From Candidatus Zixiibacteriota bacterium (GTDB lineage Bacteria; Zixibacteria; MSB-5A5; GN15; FEB-12), in assembly GCA_024276275.1 (NCBI GenBank), contig JAJRXM010000027.1, positions 1 to 48,280 of the forward strand: DNA of 48,280 nucleotides, written 5' to 3'. The translations under genes and the position numbers were made by a program. The notes under the pieces were generated by a model. The model did not search any database, had not been told where the DNA came from, and was given only the letters and a program-made list of their open reading frames with translations. Shown here in pieces: positions 35,240-45,041 of this stretch. Numbering within the stretch: position 1 is the first letter of the stretch; the number at the start of each line of letters is the position of its first letter.

Positions 35240-36544
35240 TTATTCTTTCTTTTTCTTCTTCATTTTTTCGACATCGTCACCATCTTTGATAGTTCGAAGA
35301 ACCTTGTAAGGACCAAAAATAATTGAGTCACCGTCAACTAAACCGTCTGTGATTTCGATATTTTTCTGATCAGCAATACCGGTGCTTATCTCCACAAATC
35401 GGGCTTTACCGTCACGAACTACAAAAACACCTTTGAGTTCTTCTCTATCTTTATCAGCATCAATTTCATCATCAGAGCTATCCGCTTCGGCTGCTTGTAC
35501 CGTATTAACAACAGATGATTCACTATCTGAATCAGGTTCACTCTTTCTGGCGAGTTCTAATGAATCCAAATCAAATGACCGCATGACAACAGCACTATAC
35601 GGAATAGAGAGAGCGTTTTCTTTTCTGTTTGAGACAATATCAACTGTCGCAGACATTCCCGGTCTGATTCGTACATTAGAATCTTTGAAAATAACTTTCA
35701 CCTTAAAATTAGTAGACTGATCTTGTGAACCTCCGGTAATTAATGCTGTGTTACCGATTTCAACAACTTCACCTGCAAATACGGTGTCTACAAATGCATC
35801 CACTTCTATTTCAACCGACTGTCCAAAGGAAACTTTGTTTATCTCAGTTTCATCGACTTCTACCTCGACTTCAAAAACATCAAGGTTTGAAATAGTCATC
35901 AGAGTTTTACCTTGAGAAAATGAATTCTGACCTTGAGCTATTTCACCTACTTCACAATCCAAAAATGTAATAATTCCGGACATCGGAGCAATTATTTTTG
36001 CTTTTCTTAAATTATCCAGTTGTTTGTCATACCGTGATCTGACTTGTTTTGATCGAGCAGACATAGCATCGTAAGCTGAAAGAGCGTTTAAGTAGGCATA
36101 TTTAGCATTTGTAAGTTGTGTCTCAGATGATAAGTTTTCTGTACGTAATCGTTTTTGCCTGTCATATTCTTCTTTATTTTGGTCCATTGTTACTTTAGCC
36201 CCGGTGAGCTGTGCTTCTATTTCAGACATAGCAAACCTAGCCTCATCAACATTGGAGCGAAGTTGCACAGTATCTAAAACTATCAGTAAATCTCCGGCAT
36301 TTACATGTTCACCTTCTTTTACAAGGAGATTTATTATTTCTCCATTTACCTGAGATGTAATATCTACTTTGGTTTGAGGTTGAATTCTGCCGGATGCAGA
36401 GACTATTTCAACGAGTTCTCGTTTTTTTGCCTTTTCAATATTTACTTTGGTCGTTTTAGTCGTATTCATAGTCAGATTAAAATAAATTAATCCTCCAACG
36501 ACAATGACCCCTAGTCCGATCAATAATAATTTCTTTTTAGTCAT
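35240..36544 (-). CDS. MacA-like periplasmic adaptor (RND/MFP HlyD-type)
   Basis: The 434-residue protein has one N-terminal membrane helix at 5-26 and a barrel-sandwich half at about 48-95 (KVDITSQVNGEIINLLVKEG, LLIVLDT). A coiled-coil hairpin (about 95-185) has YDRQKRLRTENLSSETQL, and the second lipoyl half has IIAPMSGIITFLDCEVGEIA. The beta-barrel domain includes GSQDQSTNFKVKVIF and RIRPGMSATVDI. An unusual Ser/Asp/Glu-rich insert lies near residues 330-365 and the tail is Lys-rich (MKKKKKE). It links the permeases to the TolC protein encoded 22 bases upstream. Confidence 0.93.
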   Translation of the reverse strand: MTKKKLLLIGLGVIVVGGLIYFNLTMNTTKTTKVNIEKAKKRELVEIVSASGRIQPQTKVDITSQVNGEIINLLVKEGEHVNAGDLLIVLDTVQLRSNVDEARFAMSEIEAQLTGAKVTMDQNKEEYDRQKRLRTENLSSETQLTNAKYAYLNALSAYDAMSARSKQVRSRYDKQLDNLRKAKIIAPMSGIITFLDCEVGEIAQGQNSFSQGKTLMTISNLDVFEVEVEVDETEINKVSFGQSVEIEVDAFVDTVFAGEVVEIGNTALITGGSQDQSTNFKVKVIFKDSNVRIRPGMSATVDIVSNRKENALSIPYSAVVMRSFDLDSLELARKSEPDSDSESSVVNTVQAAEADSSDDEIDADKDREELKGVFVVRDGKARFVEISTGIADQKNIEITDGLVDGDSIIFGPYKVLRTIKDGDDVEKMKKKKKE

Positions 36545-36566
36545 CTTTTAAATACCTTCGTTAGAC

Positions 36567-37862
36567 TTACATTTTCCCCATGGCGTTCTCAAGTTTTGCG
36601 ACGGCAAGGTTTAAATCAAAGTCTGCTTTGATAAAAGAAACTTGGGCAGTCTTTAACGAAACTTGAGCATTTAATATATCTAAAATTGTAGCAGCACCTA
36701 AATTGTACTTTTCCTGAGTTATTTTTAAGTCTTCAGTTGATGCTTCCACATTTGCTAAAGCAATATTTTTTGATTTCTTTTGTTGCACGATGTCATAGTA
36801 TGCTGTTTTAATCTCACGAGACAAAAAGTTTTTTGTCTCGGCAACTTGAGCCATCGCATTATTTCTATTTATTTTAGCTGTAGTTATATTTCTCTCTCTA
36901 AAAAATCCGTCAAAAATACTCCAGCTTATATTAAATCCATACCTGACAGTCTTAGATTTATAATCAAAAGATGCAGGAAAAGCTTGGGTACCCGTAAACC
37001 TTGTAACTGAACCACTGGCAGAAATTTTTGGTAAGTATTCAGAAAATCTAGACCGTACTGCATTTTTAGAGGCGGATAATCCTTTCATCGCTGAAAGATA
37101 TCCGGGTTCATGTTTCAGACCGAATTGTACGGCATCTTCAATTGTACCGGTGTAAGAATTCTCTGTATACTCTTTTGAAAAATTATGATTTTCATTCGGG
37201 TCTAATCCAATAGTATAAGCAAGAGATGCTTCAGCAGTAACTACAGAATTTGATGCTGTCAGCAATGCCAGTTGGTCGTTTCCGAATAGAACTTTTTGTT
37301 TTAAGACATCAGATAATGAAGCAGAACCAAGATCATAACGAGATTGAATAAGCTTTAATTGTTCTTCACTTCTTTTAACAGCTTCTTCTTGTACGTCAAT
37401 ATTTTCTATAGTTGCTAAGTAAGCAAAGTATGTTAACTTAACAGAATAGATTAAATCCTGTTCAGAGTTCAAAACATCCAGATGTGCCGCTTCGGCAGTT
37501 GCTTTTGATTGTGCAAGAGAAAAGAAATTGCCGACATTTAAAACCCAGATATTTCCTGAAACAGTAAAAGCTTTACTGGGACCTATATCCTGTTCAGTTA
37601 CGGAAGTAAACGGACTTTCAATATCTGTCTCTTTCCCTTTGCTGTAATTATACGATGCATTCACACTCGGCAAAAATGCACCTAAGGCAGATAACTTCCC
37701 TGCTTTAGCAACAGCTTCACGTCCACGAGCAGCAATTATAGAAGCTCTGTTTTGTAATGCGAGTTCAATACAATCATTTAAGGTTAAATCTTTAGCGGCA
37801 ATATTGCTTGATGAAAATAATACAACTGTAACAAAACTTATAATAAGGCGTTTGAACCTCAT
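36567..37862 (-). CDS. TolC-family outer-membrane efflux protein
   Basis: The 431-residue protein has a signal peptide (ISFVTVVLFSSSNIAAKD) and the OEP fold: LNDCIELALQNRASI, then repeat 1 with LDVLNSEQDLIYSVKLTYFAYL, and repeat 2 with REIKTAYYDIV and YNLGAATILDILNAQVSLKT. It forms the outer-membrane channel of the tripartite exporter. AAAGGAG lies before the ATG. Its position in the same transcript as the adaptor, ATPase and permeases fixes its partner set. Confidence 0.93.
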   Translation of the reverse strand: MRFKRLIISFVTVVLFSSSNIAAKDLTLNDCIELALQNRASIIAARGREAVAKAGKLSALGAFLPSVNASYNYSKGKETDIESPFTSVTEQDIGPSKAFTVSGNIWVLNVGNFFSLAQSKATAEAAHLDVLNSEQDLIYSVKLTYFAYLATIENIDVQEEAVKRSEEQLKLIQSRYDLGSASLSDVLKQKVLFGNDQLALLTASNSVVTAEASLAYTIGLDPNENHNFSKEYTENSYTGTIEDAVQFGLKHEPGYLSAMKGLSASKNAVRSRFSEYLPKISASGSVTRFTGTQAFPASFDYKSKTVRYGFNISWSIFDGFFRERNITTAKINRNNAMAQVAETKNFLSREIKTAYYDIVQQKKSKNIALANVEASTEDLKITQEKYNLGAATILDILNAQVSLKTAQVSFIKADFDLNLAVAKLENAMGKM

Positions 37863-37874
37863 GAAAAATCTCCT

Positions 37875-38597
37875 TTAACTAAACATTGCTCCGATTGCTG
37901 CAAATCCAATATGTATAACAGAAAGCATTCCTACAGATAGGACAGCTAATGTAATTCCTTTGTTGCGTGGAAACTCATAAATAACTCCAAAGCCTATTCC
38001 GACAACTATGATTTCCCATATATGAAATACTGATATTTTTGAAAGAGCGGTATATGCGACACTTTCTAGCCTCAAGTCTGTAACTAAGACTGCTAATGAA
38101 AATGATACCATCAAAGAACCTTTTGCCAGTGCCATCGGAATTATTATCATACTTCCTATCATGTATAGAATCCCACCATATAGTGAAACAGACAGCAACT
38201 TTTTAAATGAACCTTTTCCGGCAAAAACAAAATTTCCAAAAAATAAAGCAAGCGCTGCAACTAATAACGGGTACAATGACATTGCAAGTGTACCAAAAAT
38301 CAATGTACTCATCGTCATCATAGATTTCATTTCGGGAGTTACAGCTTGTCCCGCTTTTGACATTTGTTCTTGGAATTGAGGAGAAGAAGTTTGCACCTCA
38401 ACTATTAAATCTTTTAAAAGGAATAAACTTACAAACGTTACTAATACAAAGACTATATAAGGCACTAAAATTTTAGGATGATCTTTTAATTCTTTAAAGA
38501 AATCTGCGGGTTTATAAAATACTTCCATAACTCCGCGAATTGATAGTGAACTACTCTTTTCCATCTTACTTTCCATACCTGCATTATTTTGTTCCAT
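37875..38597 (-). CDS. YIP1-family integral membrane protein
   Basis: The 240-residue protein has about five hydrophobic helices. The first domain, VMEVFYKPADFFKELKDHPK followed by ILVPYIVFVLVTFVSLFLL, is the usual YIP1 opening. GGILYMIGSMIIIPMALA and EIIVVGIGFGVIYEF follow. GGAGG precedes the ATG. It starts the minus-strand efflux run that includes TolC, 12 bases downstream. Its role with the exporter is unknown. Confidence 0.82.
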   Translation of the reverse strand: MEQNNAGMESKMEKSSSLSIRGVMEVFYKPADFFKELKDHPKILVPYIVFVLVTFVSLFLLKDLIVEVQTSSPQFQEQMSKAGQAVTPEMKSMMTMSTLIFGTLAMSLYPLLVAALALFFGNFVFAGKGSFKKLLSVSLYGGILYMIGSMIIIPMALAKGSLMVSFSLAVLVTDLRLESVAYTALSKISVFHIWEIIVVGIGFGVIYEFPRNKGITLAVLSVGMLSVIHIGFAAIGAMFS

Positions 38598-38706
38598 TGT
38601 AAACCTCCATGGTTTCTATTAACGAGACCTTCTGACAAAAGTTTCAAAAAGATTTTCCAATTATCACTACTACTATTGAAAGTAAGTATTATTCAAAAGA
38701 ATATAC

Positions 38707-38741
38707 AAAAAAAAAGGGCATATCAAAACGATATACCCTTT
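38707..38741 (-). terminator. Rho-independent terminator of hppA
   Basis: On the minus strand a stem pairing CCC/GGG and ATATC/GATAT, with one mismatch, is followed by a run of nine T from 38715 to 38707. It lies about 20 bases past the pyrophosphatase stop. Confidence 0.75.
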
Positions 38742-38759
38742 AAATAAAATCAATTTATA

Positions 38760-40766
38760 CTAAAATAGATACGGGCCGACAACTAAAGAAACAATAGCCA
38801 TAAGTTTAATTAAGATATTCATAGCAGGACCTGAGGTATCTTTAAACGGATCACCGACAGTATCACCTACAACAGCAGCTTTATGGGCATCAGACCCTTT
38901 TCCGCCGTGAGCACCGCTTTCAATATATTTCTTCGCATTATCCCATGCACCGCCGGCATTTGCCATCATCAAAGCAAGCATCACACCCGACATAGTAGAA
39001 CCGGCAAGCATTCCGCCTAGTCCTTCAGCTCCTAAAAGCTTACCAATTATTATTGGTGAACAGATTGCGACTAATCCAGGTAAAACCATTTGCTTTAAAG
39101 CTCCCTGAGTAGCAATATCTACACAACGACCTGTATCAGGTTTGGCTTTGCCTTCCATAAGACCGGTAATTTCTCTAAACTGTCTACGGACTTCTTCTAC
39201 CATTTCAGCGGCAGCTTTTCCAACCGCATTCATAGTTAAGGAAGCAACAAAAAACGGAAGTACACCACCCATAAAGAATCCGATTACAACAGTTGGTTTT
39301 AATATGTTAATACCTGTTTTATCTAAACCGACAGCAGAAGCATAAGCAGAGAAAAGTGCCAGTGCAGTTAATGCAGCAGAACCGATTGCAAATCCTTTTC
39401 CGATAGCGGCAGTAGTATTACCTAAGGAATCTAATTTATCAGTAATTTTACGAACATCTTCACCTAGACCGGCCATCTCAGAAATACCACCGGCATTATC
39501 AGCAATTGGACCGTACGCATCAACAGACATTGTAACACCGATAGTCGCAAGCATACCGACACCGGCAATACCGATTCCATATAGTCCGGCTAATGTAAAC
39601 CCGGCATAAATAGCTCCACAGATAACAATAATAGGAAGCAATACAGATTCCATTCCAACAGCAAGACCGGAAATGATATTTGTAGCAGCACCGGTTTCAG
39701 ATGCATCAGCAATATCTCTTATAGGTTTTGCTGCGGTATAGTATTCTGTTAAGAGACCTAAAATAATACCTGCTACGTTACCTGCAAAAATAGCCCAAAA
39801 GACGCTTCTATCTATTCCAAGTTCATCTATTATAAACCAAGCAGCACCTAACATTACGACTGAGCCTACGTAGGTCACCAAGCGTAATACTGATGCCGGG
39901 TTCATTGCTGAAAAGACTCTGACAGATAAAATTCCTAAAATAGATGCAATTGCCCCAAAAGCTACAATGAGTAAAGGAAGCTGCATAAGATTTGTACGCA
40001 TAGTATCGATAACCGCAACTCCACCTATGGAGGAAATAGTAGCAGCAATAGCAATAGTAGCAATTACAGAACCGACATAAGATTCAAATAAGTCAGCACC
40101 CATACCGGCAGTATCACCTACATTGTCACCGACGTTGTCAGCAATAACAGCAGGGTTACGAGGATCATCTTCCGGTATACCTGCTTCTACTTTACCTACT
40201 AAATCAGCACCGACATCGGCAGCCTTTGTAAAAATACCACCGCCTACACGTGCGAATAAAGCGATAGTCGAAGCTCCCATTGCAAAACCGGAGATATTAG
40301 ATGACGACACAGCATCACCGTAGAAATAGAAAGCAGTTCCGACACCGATTAAACCTAACGATGCTACCGACATTCCCATTACAGCACCACCCGAAAAAGC
40401 AATAGATAAAGCCGAAGCTTCTCCCTCATCCTTAGCTGCTGCTGTGGTACGAACGTTAGCAGCAGTAGCTGCTTTCATACCAACAAAACCGGCAAGCATG
40501 GAACAAAAAGCTCCACCTAAAAATGAATAAGCAGTTTCGTTTGTAGTGTATACAAAGAGCAAGCCACTTACAACAACAATAAATCCTGTGAGAATAGTAT
40601 ATTCTCTTTTTAGAAAGACCATTGCTCCGTCATGAATAACGTCCGAAATTTCTTTCATTAATTCTGTTCCGGTAGATTTACTTTTAATCCACATTAACAG
40701 AATTAACGCAAAGATAACTCCGACGATTCCGATAATGACCGATAATAAGCCAGTATCAATTCCCAT
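38760..40766 (-). CDS. hppA: Membrane-bound ion-pumping pyrophosphatase, K+-dependent type
   Basis: The 668-residue protein has about 16 helices. The pyrophosphate site uses [56 protein letters not shown] and [17 protein letters not shown], with Asp/Lys clusters. The stretch [10 protein letters not shown] has Ala where K+-independent enzymes have Lys, so it should need K+. It hydrolyses pyrophosphate to pump Na+ and/or H+ out of the cytoplasm; ion choice cannot be fixed from these motifs alone. Its start has AGGAG upstream. It is set off by terminators on both sides, as a monocistronic gene. Confidence 0.95.
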   Translation of the reverse strand: MGIDTGLLSVIIGIVGVIFALILLMWIKSKSTGTELMKEISDVIHDGAMVFLKREYTILTGFIVVVSGLLFVYTTNETAYSFLGGAFCSMLAGFVGMKAATAANVRTTAAAKDEGEASALSIAFSGGAVMGMSVASLGLIGVGTAFYFYGDAVSSSNISGFAMGASTIALFARVGGGIFTKAADVGADLVGKVEAGIPEDDPRNPAVIADNVGDNVGDTAGMGADLFESYVGSVIATIAIAATISSIGGVAVIDTMRTNLMQLPLLIVAFGAIASILGILSVRVFSAMNPASVLRLVTYVGSVVMLGAAWFIIDELGIDRSVFWAIFAGNVAGIILGLLTEYYTAAKPIRDIADASETGAATNIISGLAVGMESVLLPIIVICGAIYAGFTLAGLYGIGIAGVGMLATIGVTMSVDAYGPIADNAGGISEMAGLGEDVRKITDKLDSLGNTTAAIGKGFAIGSAALTALALFSAYASAVGLDKTGINILKPTVVIGFFMGGVLPFFVASLTMNAVGKAAAEMVEEVRRQFREITGLMEGKAKPDTGRCVDIATQGALKQMVLPGLVAICSPIIIGKLLGAEGLGGMLAGSTMSGVMLALMMANAGGAWDNAKKYIESGAHGGKGSDAHKAAVVGDTVGDPFKDTSGPAMNILIKLMAIVSLVVGPYLF

Positions 40767-40838
40767 TTCTGAAATCTCCTGTCAAGTTTATAATATTTAA
40801 TAGGTTACATTATTTTCTATACTCATAAATCAGGCAAG

Positions 40839-40866
40839 AATATATCGAAAAATATTAAATTGGCAA
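40839..40866 (-). promoter_or_regulatory. Putative promoter of hppA
   Basis: On the minus strand TTGCCA (40861-40866) and TATATT (40839-40844) are spaced by 16 bases, about 73 bases before the hppA start. This was judged by eye. Confidence 0.4.
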
Positions 40867-40889
40867 GTTAAATTTACATAAAATAGTAT

Positions 40890-40921
40890 AAAAAAAACGG
40901 CTTAGAAATCTAAGCCGTTTT
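40890..40921 (-). terminator. Rho-independent terminator of the lipoprotein gene
   Basis: An 8-bp GC-containing stem CGGCTTAG/CTAAGCCG (40898-40905, 40910-40917) with a 4-base loop is followed on the minus strand by eight T. It ends the gene at 40943-42286. Confidence 0.85.
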
Positions 40922-40942
40922 AAAACATCATATTTATGATAT

Positions 40943-42286
40943 TTAGAATTTGTCAACGATGACAGTAATAGTCGGGAAACCTCTAAAGCCGTCATTACTA
41001 TACATATAACCTGTTAATGTATAGCCTTGAGATGTTAATCCTGATGCTGCACTAGAATTAGGCAAATCTCCGATGAAAGCAAAAAGAGGGAAATTAGTAT
41101 TGGAATTATAGAATTCCGGTTCAATTGTAATAAAAACATGTCCTGCTGTTCCGGCTAAATTAGGTACCGATGTAAGAGGAGCAGGGAGATTTAATAAAAA
41201 ATCTTCTCCTGGGAATGGAGGTACCCGTGGAGGATTCTTAAAGTTTGTATCAACATGTGGATTTGCTTCATCAGGTAATGCGATATCATAAAACGTACCA
41301 GTACTTAGTAATCCACCTTCTATATCTGTCAAAATCGGTACAAAAACTGACCATGCCGGTTTTGTAATTGTTCCGACAGCATTTGTATCAATTGCATCAG
41401 AAATTATCCAACCGCGATATTTCCATCCAAATCTCTGCAGATTAGGTACGTCAAAATCATCTTGCGTAAATTGTTCTGCTGTGACTGTTCGAGAAATAGT
41501 GTCATAAACAATATTTAAGGAAGTCGGGTAATAATCAGAAGTATCTTCTGAAGATAATAAGTCAAACCTTACAACAGAACGATGAATAGTATCCAATCCT
41601 AAAACTGTAATTGTATCTATGTTTTCAACTAAAGTGGAAGAATCAATACCAATTACGTTTGTTCTCGGAATTATTAGAGAAGGCGGAACATAATCACCCG
41701 AATCCAAAGTCCAGCTGAGAATTGTAAAAGTATCTGTTATTGTTCGTTCACTTTGCTCAAAGCTACAAAACCAAATCGAACTACCGTCTGTTGAAGTTGT
41801 ATCAATTCCATCGGATGTAGATTTCATGCTATATCGAGCAGTAGAACTCCAAAGGGAATCAATTAAAGGTAAAACTAATTTTATGGTCTGACTGGACGTG
41901 AAGTCAATTAACATGATTGAAGCAGGGGAATTTGGAGAAGCATCAATTACAGGTTCAATTGAAACTATAATAGTAGTATAGGAGCCGATAGCTTCATCTA
42001 AGAAAAATCTACCCTTATCAGGACGGTCAGAACCGTCTTCTGTTAAAAATTTTTGTAAGAAAAAGTCATATCCAAATTTACCCAAAGAAGTAGTATCTGT
42101 ATTATTGGCAACCCATAATTCATATATAGTGCCTGAAGGGTTATTTGGCAATCCTGTAGGTTTCAAAGTAAGATATGCTTTGCCGTCAGGTGTAATTACA
42201 TCCTCAGGCTGATCGCACCCAACCGCAATGATCAGGACACACAATGTTAAAGCACTTAGTAACAACATCTTAGAACGGTTAAACAT
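40943..42286 (-). CDS. Lipoprotein with paired beta-sandwich domains, function unknown
   Basis: The 447-residue protein has a signal peptide with lipobox IAVGC at about 20-24 and a short linker. Two related modules follow, in the order GTIYELWVANNTD, IIVSIEPVIDASPNS and GWKYRGWIISDAI, HVFITIEPEFYNSN. Each ends in the IEP pattern, like modules seen in anti-sigma-factor-type extracytoplasmic proteins of related phyla. Between them are Thr/Ser/Asp-rich strands, with a YYPTSLNIVYDTI segment. GAGGAGG lies before the ATG. It is transcribed alone and likely sits in the outer membrane. I cannot assign a partner. Confidence 0.75.
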   Translation of the reverse strand: MFNRSKMLLLSALTLCVLIIAVGCDQPEDVITPDGKAYLTLKPTGLPNNPSGTIYELWVANNTDTTSLGKFGYDFFLQKFLTEDGSDRPDKGRFFLDEAIGSYTTIIVSIEPVIDASPNSPASIMLIDFTSSQTIKLVLPLIDSLWSSTARYSMKSTSDGIDTTSTDGSSIWFCSFEQSERTITDTFTILSWTLDSGDYVPPSLIIPRTNVIGIDSSTLVENIDTITVLGLDTIHRSVVRFDLLSSEDTSDYYPTSLNIVYDTISRTVTAEQFTQDDFDVPNLQRFGWKYRGWIISDAIDTNAVGTITKPAWSVFVPILTDIEGGLLSTGTFYDIALPDEANPHVDTNFKNPPRVPPFPGEDFLLNLPAPLTSVPNLAGTAGHVFITIEPEFYNSNTNFPLFAFIGDLPNSSAASGLTSQGYTLTGYMYSNDGFRGFPTITVIVDKF

Positions 42287-42503
42287 CTATTTGTTCCTCC
42301 TCGGGAAACTTATATTATCTTCCAATTTTTTATAAATAGAAAACAAAATTATACTCATAAATACCATCCATTGTCAAGTCCTTATTGAAAAAGATTTTAA
42401 CTCATTTTATTGACGTTTTGTTTGACCCGAACATCTAAAGAAAATGTTACAACTAGTCGATAATATTCTTAAATAATTATAACTAATTTAAAGGAGCTTT
42501 TTT

Positions 42504-44603
42504 GTGCAAAAATGCCCAAAGTGCTTAGCAGAACAAAATAATGTAAATTCAAGCACATGTTTCTATTGTGGAGCTGATATGAGTAAATCAAATGAAATTA
42601 GCTCTAAAGATTCAAACAACGATAATTCATTTGACAAAGATGAATATATACCTGAAAAACATATCTCTCTCCCCGATTCAGATGATTTAGGTGTTGAGAC
42701 GACTGCGGATTTAATGGAGTCGGAAGCTCAACAACTGAGTGATAACGAATCTCTTGAAGATACTAATCCTCTAAATCAAAGTTCTTACAAAGATTTAGAG
42801 CAAACAGAAGTTCAGAAATCAATAAATAAACCTCTAGATATTAAAAAGCTTTCAGAAAATGAAATAAAAGAAATTGAGAAAAATCTTTATAAGTCAGATA
42901 ATTATATCAATAATCGTGAAAAATCAGATATTATGAAAAAAATAGGTTCTATCTCTTCTGAAAAACCTGAACCTTTTGCCAATACTCCTATAGAACCTCA
43001 CAAAATTGATGATAAAAACAGAATTAAATCAAAAAAAGCTGATACTGATAAAGTTAAAGCTGACTTACCTAAACCACAAATTGCCAAAAAAGGGCAAGGC
43101 TTAGCATATTTTTATAACAACTATATTCAACTTCAAGGCTCACAAAAACTACACTCTGAGGATATACTATCTATCAACAACCGGGAATACATTCTAAAGC
43201 CTAAAAAACTTAACAATAATGTCGCTTTATATTCTGTAGTAGGATTACTTGTTTTAGTCGTTACTATTTTAGGATCTTTCTTGGCAGGAAATTCAAACTT
43301 TTGTAACGGCAGGGTAATCGGTGTCATCTTGGATGAAAACAATACCCCATACTTAGAGGGTGCTACAGTTCTCTTCTCTGAACTAGGTATAAAATCTAAT
43401 TCAGATGCACAAGGACTTTTTTCTGTCTCTGACATTCCAGCCGGTTCTCATAAAATTGAATATTTTATTAATGATGAAAAAATTGGAAGCGACTATATAA
43501 CAATCGCTGACGACAACAATTCTTTTATTACACTAAAGCCGTCTGTAAAATCTTATACACAAAAAGACGAGCCAATAAAACTGTTAGCACAAACAGCAGC
43601 TGCGGTTGAAAAGAGTGAAATAGTACAGCCCAAAAAAGAAACTCCAAAAAAGAAAACAATTAAGAAACCTAAAAAAACATCAAAAAAGAAAACAATTGCT
43701 AAAAAATCTACTAAGAAAAAAGTATCTAGTGGATATGGAAAACTAGCTTTAAATGCAAATGTCGAAGGTGCTAAAATTAAAGTTGACGGGTCAGTTTTAG
43801 GAGCCGGAAATTTAACTTATTCAAAAATTAAGTCTGGTAAACATTCGTATACTGTCTCACTGGACGGTTATGAAGCAGTAAGTGGTACATTCATAATAAA
43901 AAAAGGTAAAACGAAAAAAATCTCTCCTACTTTAGTTCCGTTAACTCAAGCAAAAAAAGAAGAGACATATAAAGAAAGCGACTATTTCTACTCTGCTAAA
44001 AATGCATTCGGTCAGGGAGACTATGTTACCGCTGCTGCCGATTACAACAAAGCTATTGAAGTATCCCCTAACAATGTAAAAGCATATTTTGGTCTTGCCG
44101 AATCATATTCTAAACAGAAAAAATGGGAATTAGCTTACGACAACTACGTTCGTGCTGCTGAAATTCATCGGTTCAAAGGAAGAAACAACGATGCTATTTC
44201 CTGTTACAATAAAGCTATCAAAGTTAAAGAAAAAGATGTTATCGCATTTTTAGGTCGCGGAGATATCTATCTGGATGCCGGCGAATATAGAGCTGCATTC
44301 GGTGATTTTGATAAAGTTGTGAAAATCGATAAACGGAATTTTGCCGGATATTACGGATTAGGTGAAGCATCATTTAAGCTGTTACGTTTCTCAAAAGCTA
44401 TCAAGTATTTTAAAGATGCCCGTTCGCTTAACTCTAACAACCCGTTAGTGCATCAATATCTTACATTGTCATATATGTTTGAACACGACCGCAAGAATAC
44501 AAAAAAGAGTTTTGAAAAATTCAACGAATATGCATCAGAAAACGAGAAAAACAAGTTTAAGAAAAACAGTCAGTATTCTGCTGTCATAAAATATATTGAT
44601 TAG
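42504..44603 (+). CDS. Zinc-ribbon, one-pass membrane protein with carboxypeptidase-regulatory-like, PEGA and TPR domains
   Basis: The 699-residue protein starts at GTG 42504, with AAAGGAG seven bases upstream. Domain order: zinc ribbon with Cys4, 7, 19, 22; an acidic, Asn/Ser-rich linker to about 200; a membrane helix at 240-262. A CarboxypepD_reg-like beta domain spans about 268-345. A Lys/Thr-rich stretch lies at 377-406, and a PEGA domain at 412-478 contains GAKIKVDGSVLGAGNLTYSK. At least four TPR repeats run from about 491 to 650. The N-terminus with the zinc ribbon should face the cytoplasm and the rest the periplasm. This order is unusual; the parts suggest a link between cytoplasmic signalling and cell envelope. 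The two-CW gene follows in the same operon. Confidence 0.85.
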   Translation: MQKCPKCLAEQNNVNSSTCFYCGADMSKSNEISSKDSNNDNSFDKDEYIPEKHISLPDSDDLGVETTADLMESEAQQLSDNESLEDTNPLNQSSYKDLEQTEVQKSINKPLDIKKLSENEIKEIEKNLYKSDNYINNREKSDIMKKIGSISSEKPEPFANTPIEPHKIDDKNRIKSKKADTDKVKADLPKPQIAKKGQGLAYFYNNYIQLQGSQKLHSEDILSINNREYILKPKKLNNNVALYSVVGLLVLVVTILGSFLAGNSNFCNGRVIGVILDENNTPYLEGATVLFSELGIKSNSDAQGLFSVSDIPAGSHKIEYFINDEKIGSDYITIADDNNSFITLKPSVKSYTQKDEPIKLLAQTAAAVEKSEIVQPKKETPKKKTIKKPKKTSKKKTIAKKSTKKKVSSGYGKLALNANVEGAKIKVDGSVLGAGNLTYSKIKSGKHSYTVSLDGYEAVSGTFIIKKGKTKKISPTLVPLTQAKKEETYKESDYFYSAKNAFGQGDYVTAAADYNKAIEVSPNNVKAYFGLAESYSKQKKWELAYDNYVRAAEIHRFKGRNNDAISCYNKAIKVKEKDVIAFLGRGDIYLDAGEYRAAFGDFDKVVKIDKRNFAGYYGLGEASFKLLRFSKAIKYFKDARSLNSNNPLVHQYLTLSYMFEHDRKNTKKSFEKFNEYASENEKNKFKKNSQYSAVIKYID

Positions 44604-44615
44604 GAGTAACATAGT

Positions 44616-44900
44616 ATGTCCAAAAAATTAAACTGCTGGGAATATATGAATTGCGGCAGAGAAAAAAATGGTATCATGGTACCTATATTGGGCGAATGCA
44701 AAGTTTATTCCGATATGAAATATGACGGACTCAACAACGGAGTCGGTGCCGGAAGAGCGTGCTGGATGTCATCAAATAATAACTGTATTATGCGTCAACA
44801 CTCACAATTGACTTGTTGCCATGAATGTGCTTTTTATAAACGTGTTATGTATGAAGAAGATGAACAGGTTGAATTCAGATTTGAACCGGTAAACGGTTAA
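44616..44900 (+). CDS. Two-CW domain protein
   Basis: The 94-residue protein has CWEYMNCGREKNG at 7-19 and GRACWM, followed by Cys-rich CIMRQHSQLTCCHECAFYKRV, the pattern of the two-CW family, which probably binds metal through its many Cys. It has no signal peptide, so it is cytoplasmic. AGGAG precedes the ATG, and it starts 12 bases after the zinc ribbon-PEGA-TPR gene. Such proteins often lie beside signal-transduction and chemotaxis genes; the function is unknown. Confidence 0.8.
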   Translation: MSKKLNCWEYMNCGREKNGIMVPILGECKVYSDMKYDGLNNGVGAGRACWMSSNNNCIMRQHSQLTCCHECAFYKRVMYEEDEQVEFRFEPVNG

Positions 44901-44925
44901 CATAAATATCCCTCTTATTATATAG

Positions 44926-44959
44926 AAGCGGCTTGCGAATCTTGCAATGTCGCTTTTTT
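44926..44959 (+). terminator. Rho-independent terminator after the two-CW gene
   Basis: A 7-bp stem AAGCGGC/GTCGCTT (44926-44932, 44949-44955, one G-T pair) carries an inner TTGC/GCAA stem and is followed by a T run to 44959. Confidence 0.82.
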
Positions 44960-44965
44960 ATTTGC

Positions 44966-44994
44966 TTGCCATCAAAACTTTTCCGAGCTATTTT
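44966..44994 (+). promoter_or_regulatory. Putative promoter of the S9 peptidase gene
   Basis: TTGCCA (44966-44971) and TATTTT (44989-44994) are spaced by 17 bases, about 47 bases before the ATG at 45042. This was judged by eye. Confidence 0.4.
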
Positions 44995-45041
44995 CGTCTA
45001 ACTAATAGAATATAAATCTTTCATATACAGGAGTTTTGTTT

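Noticed and set aside
35382-35720. Plus-strand frame inside the adaptor gene
   Set aside because: It is antisense to the Ser/Asp-rich insert; low-complexity sequence keeps the reverse frame open.
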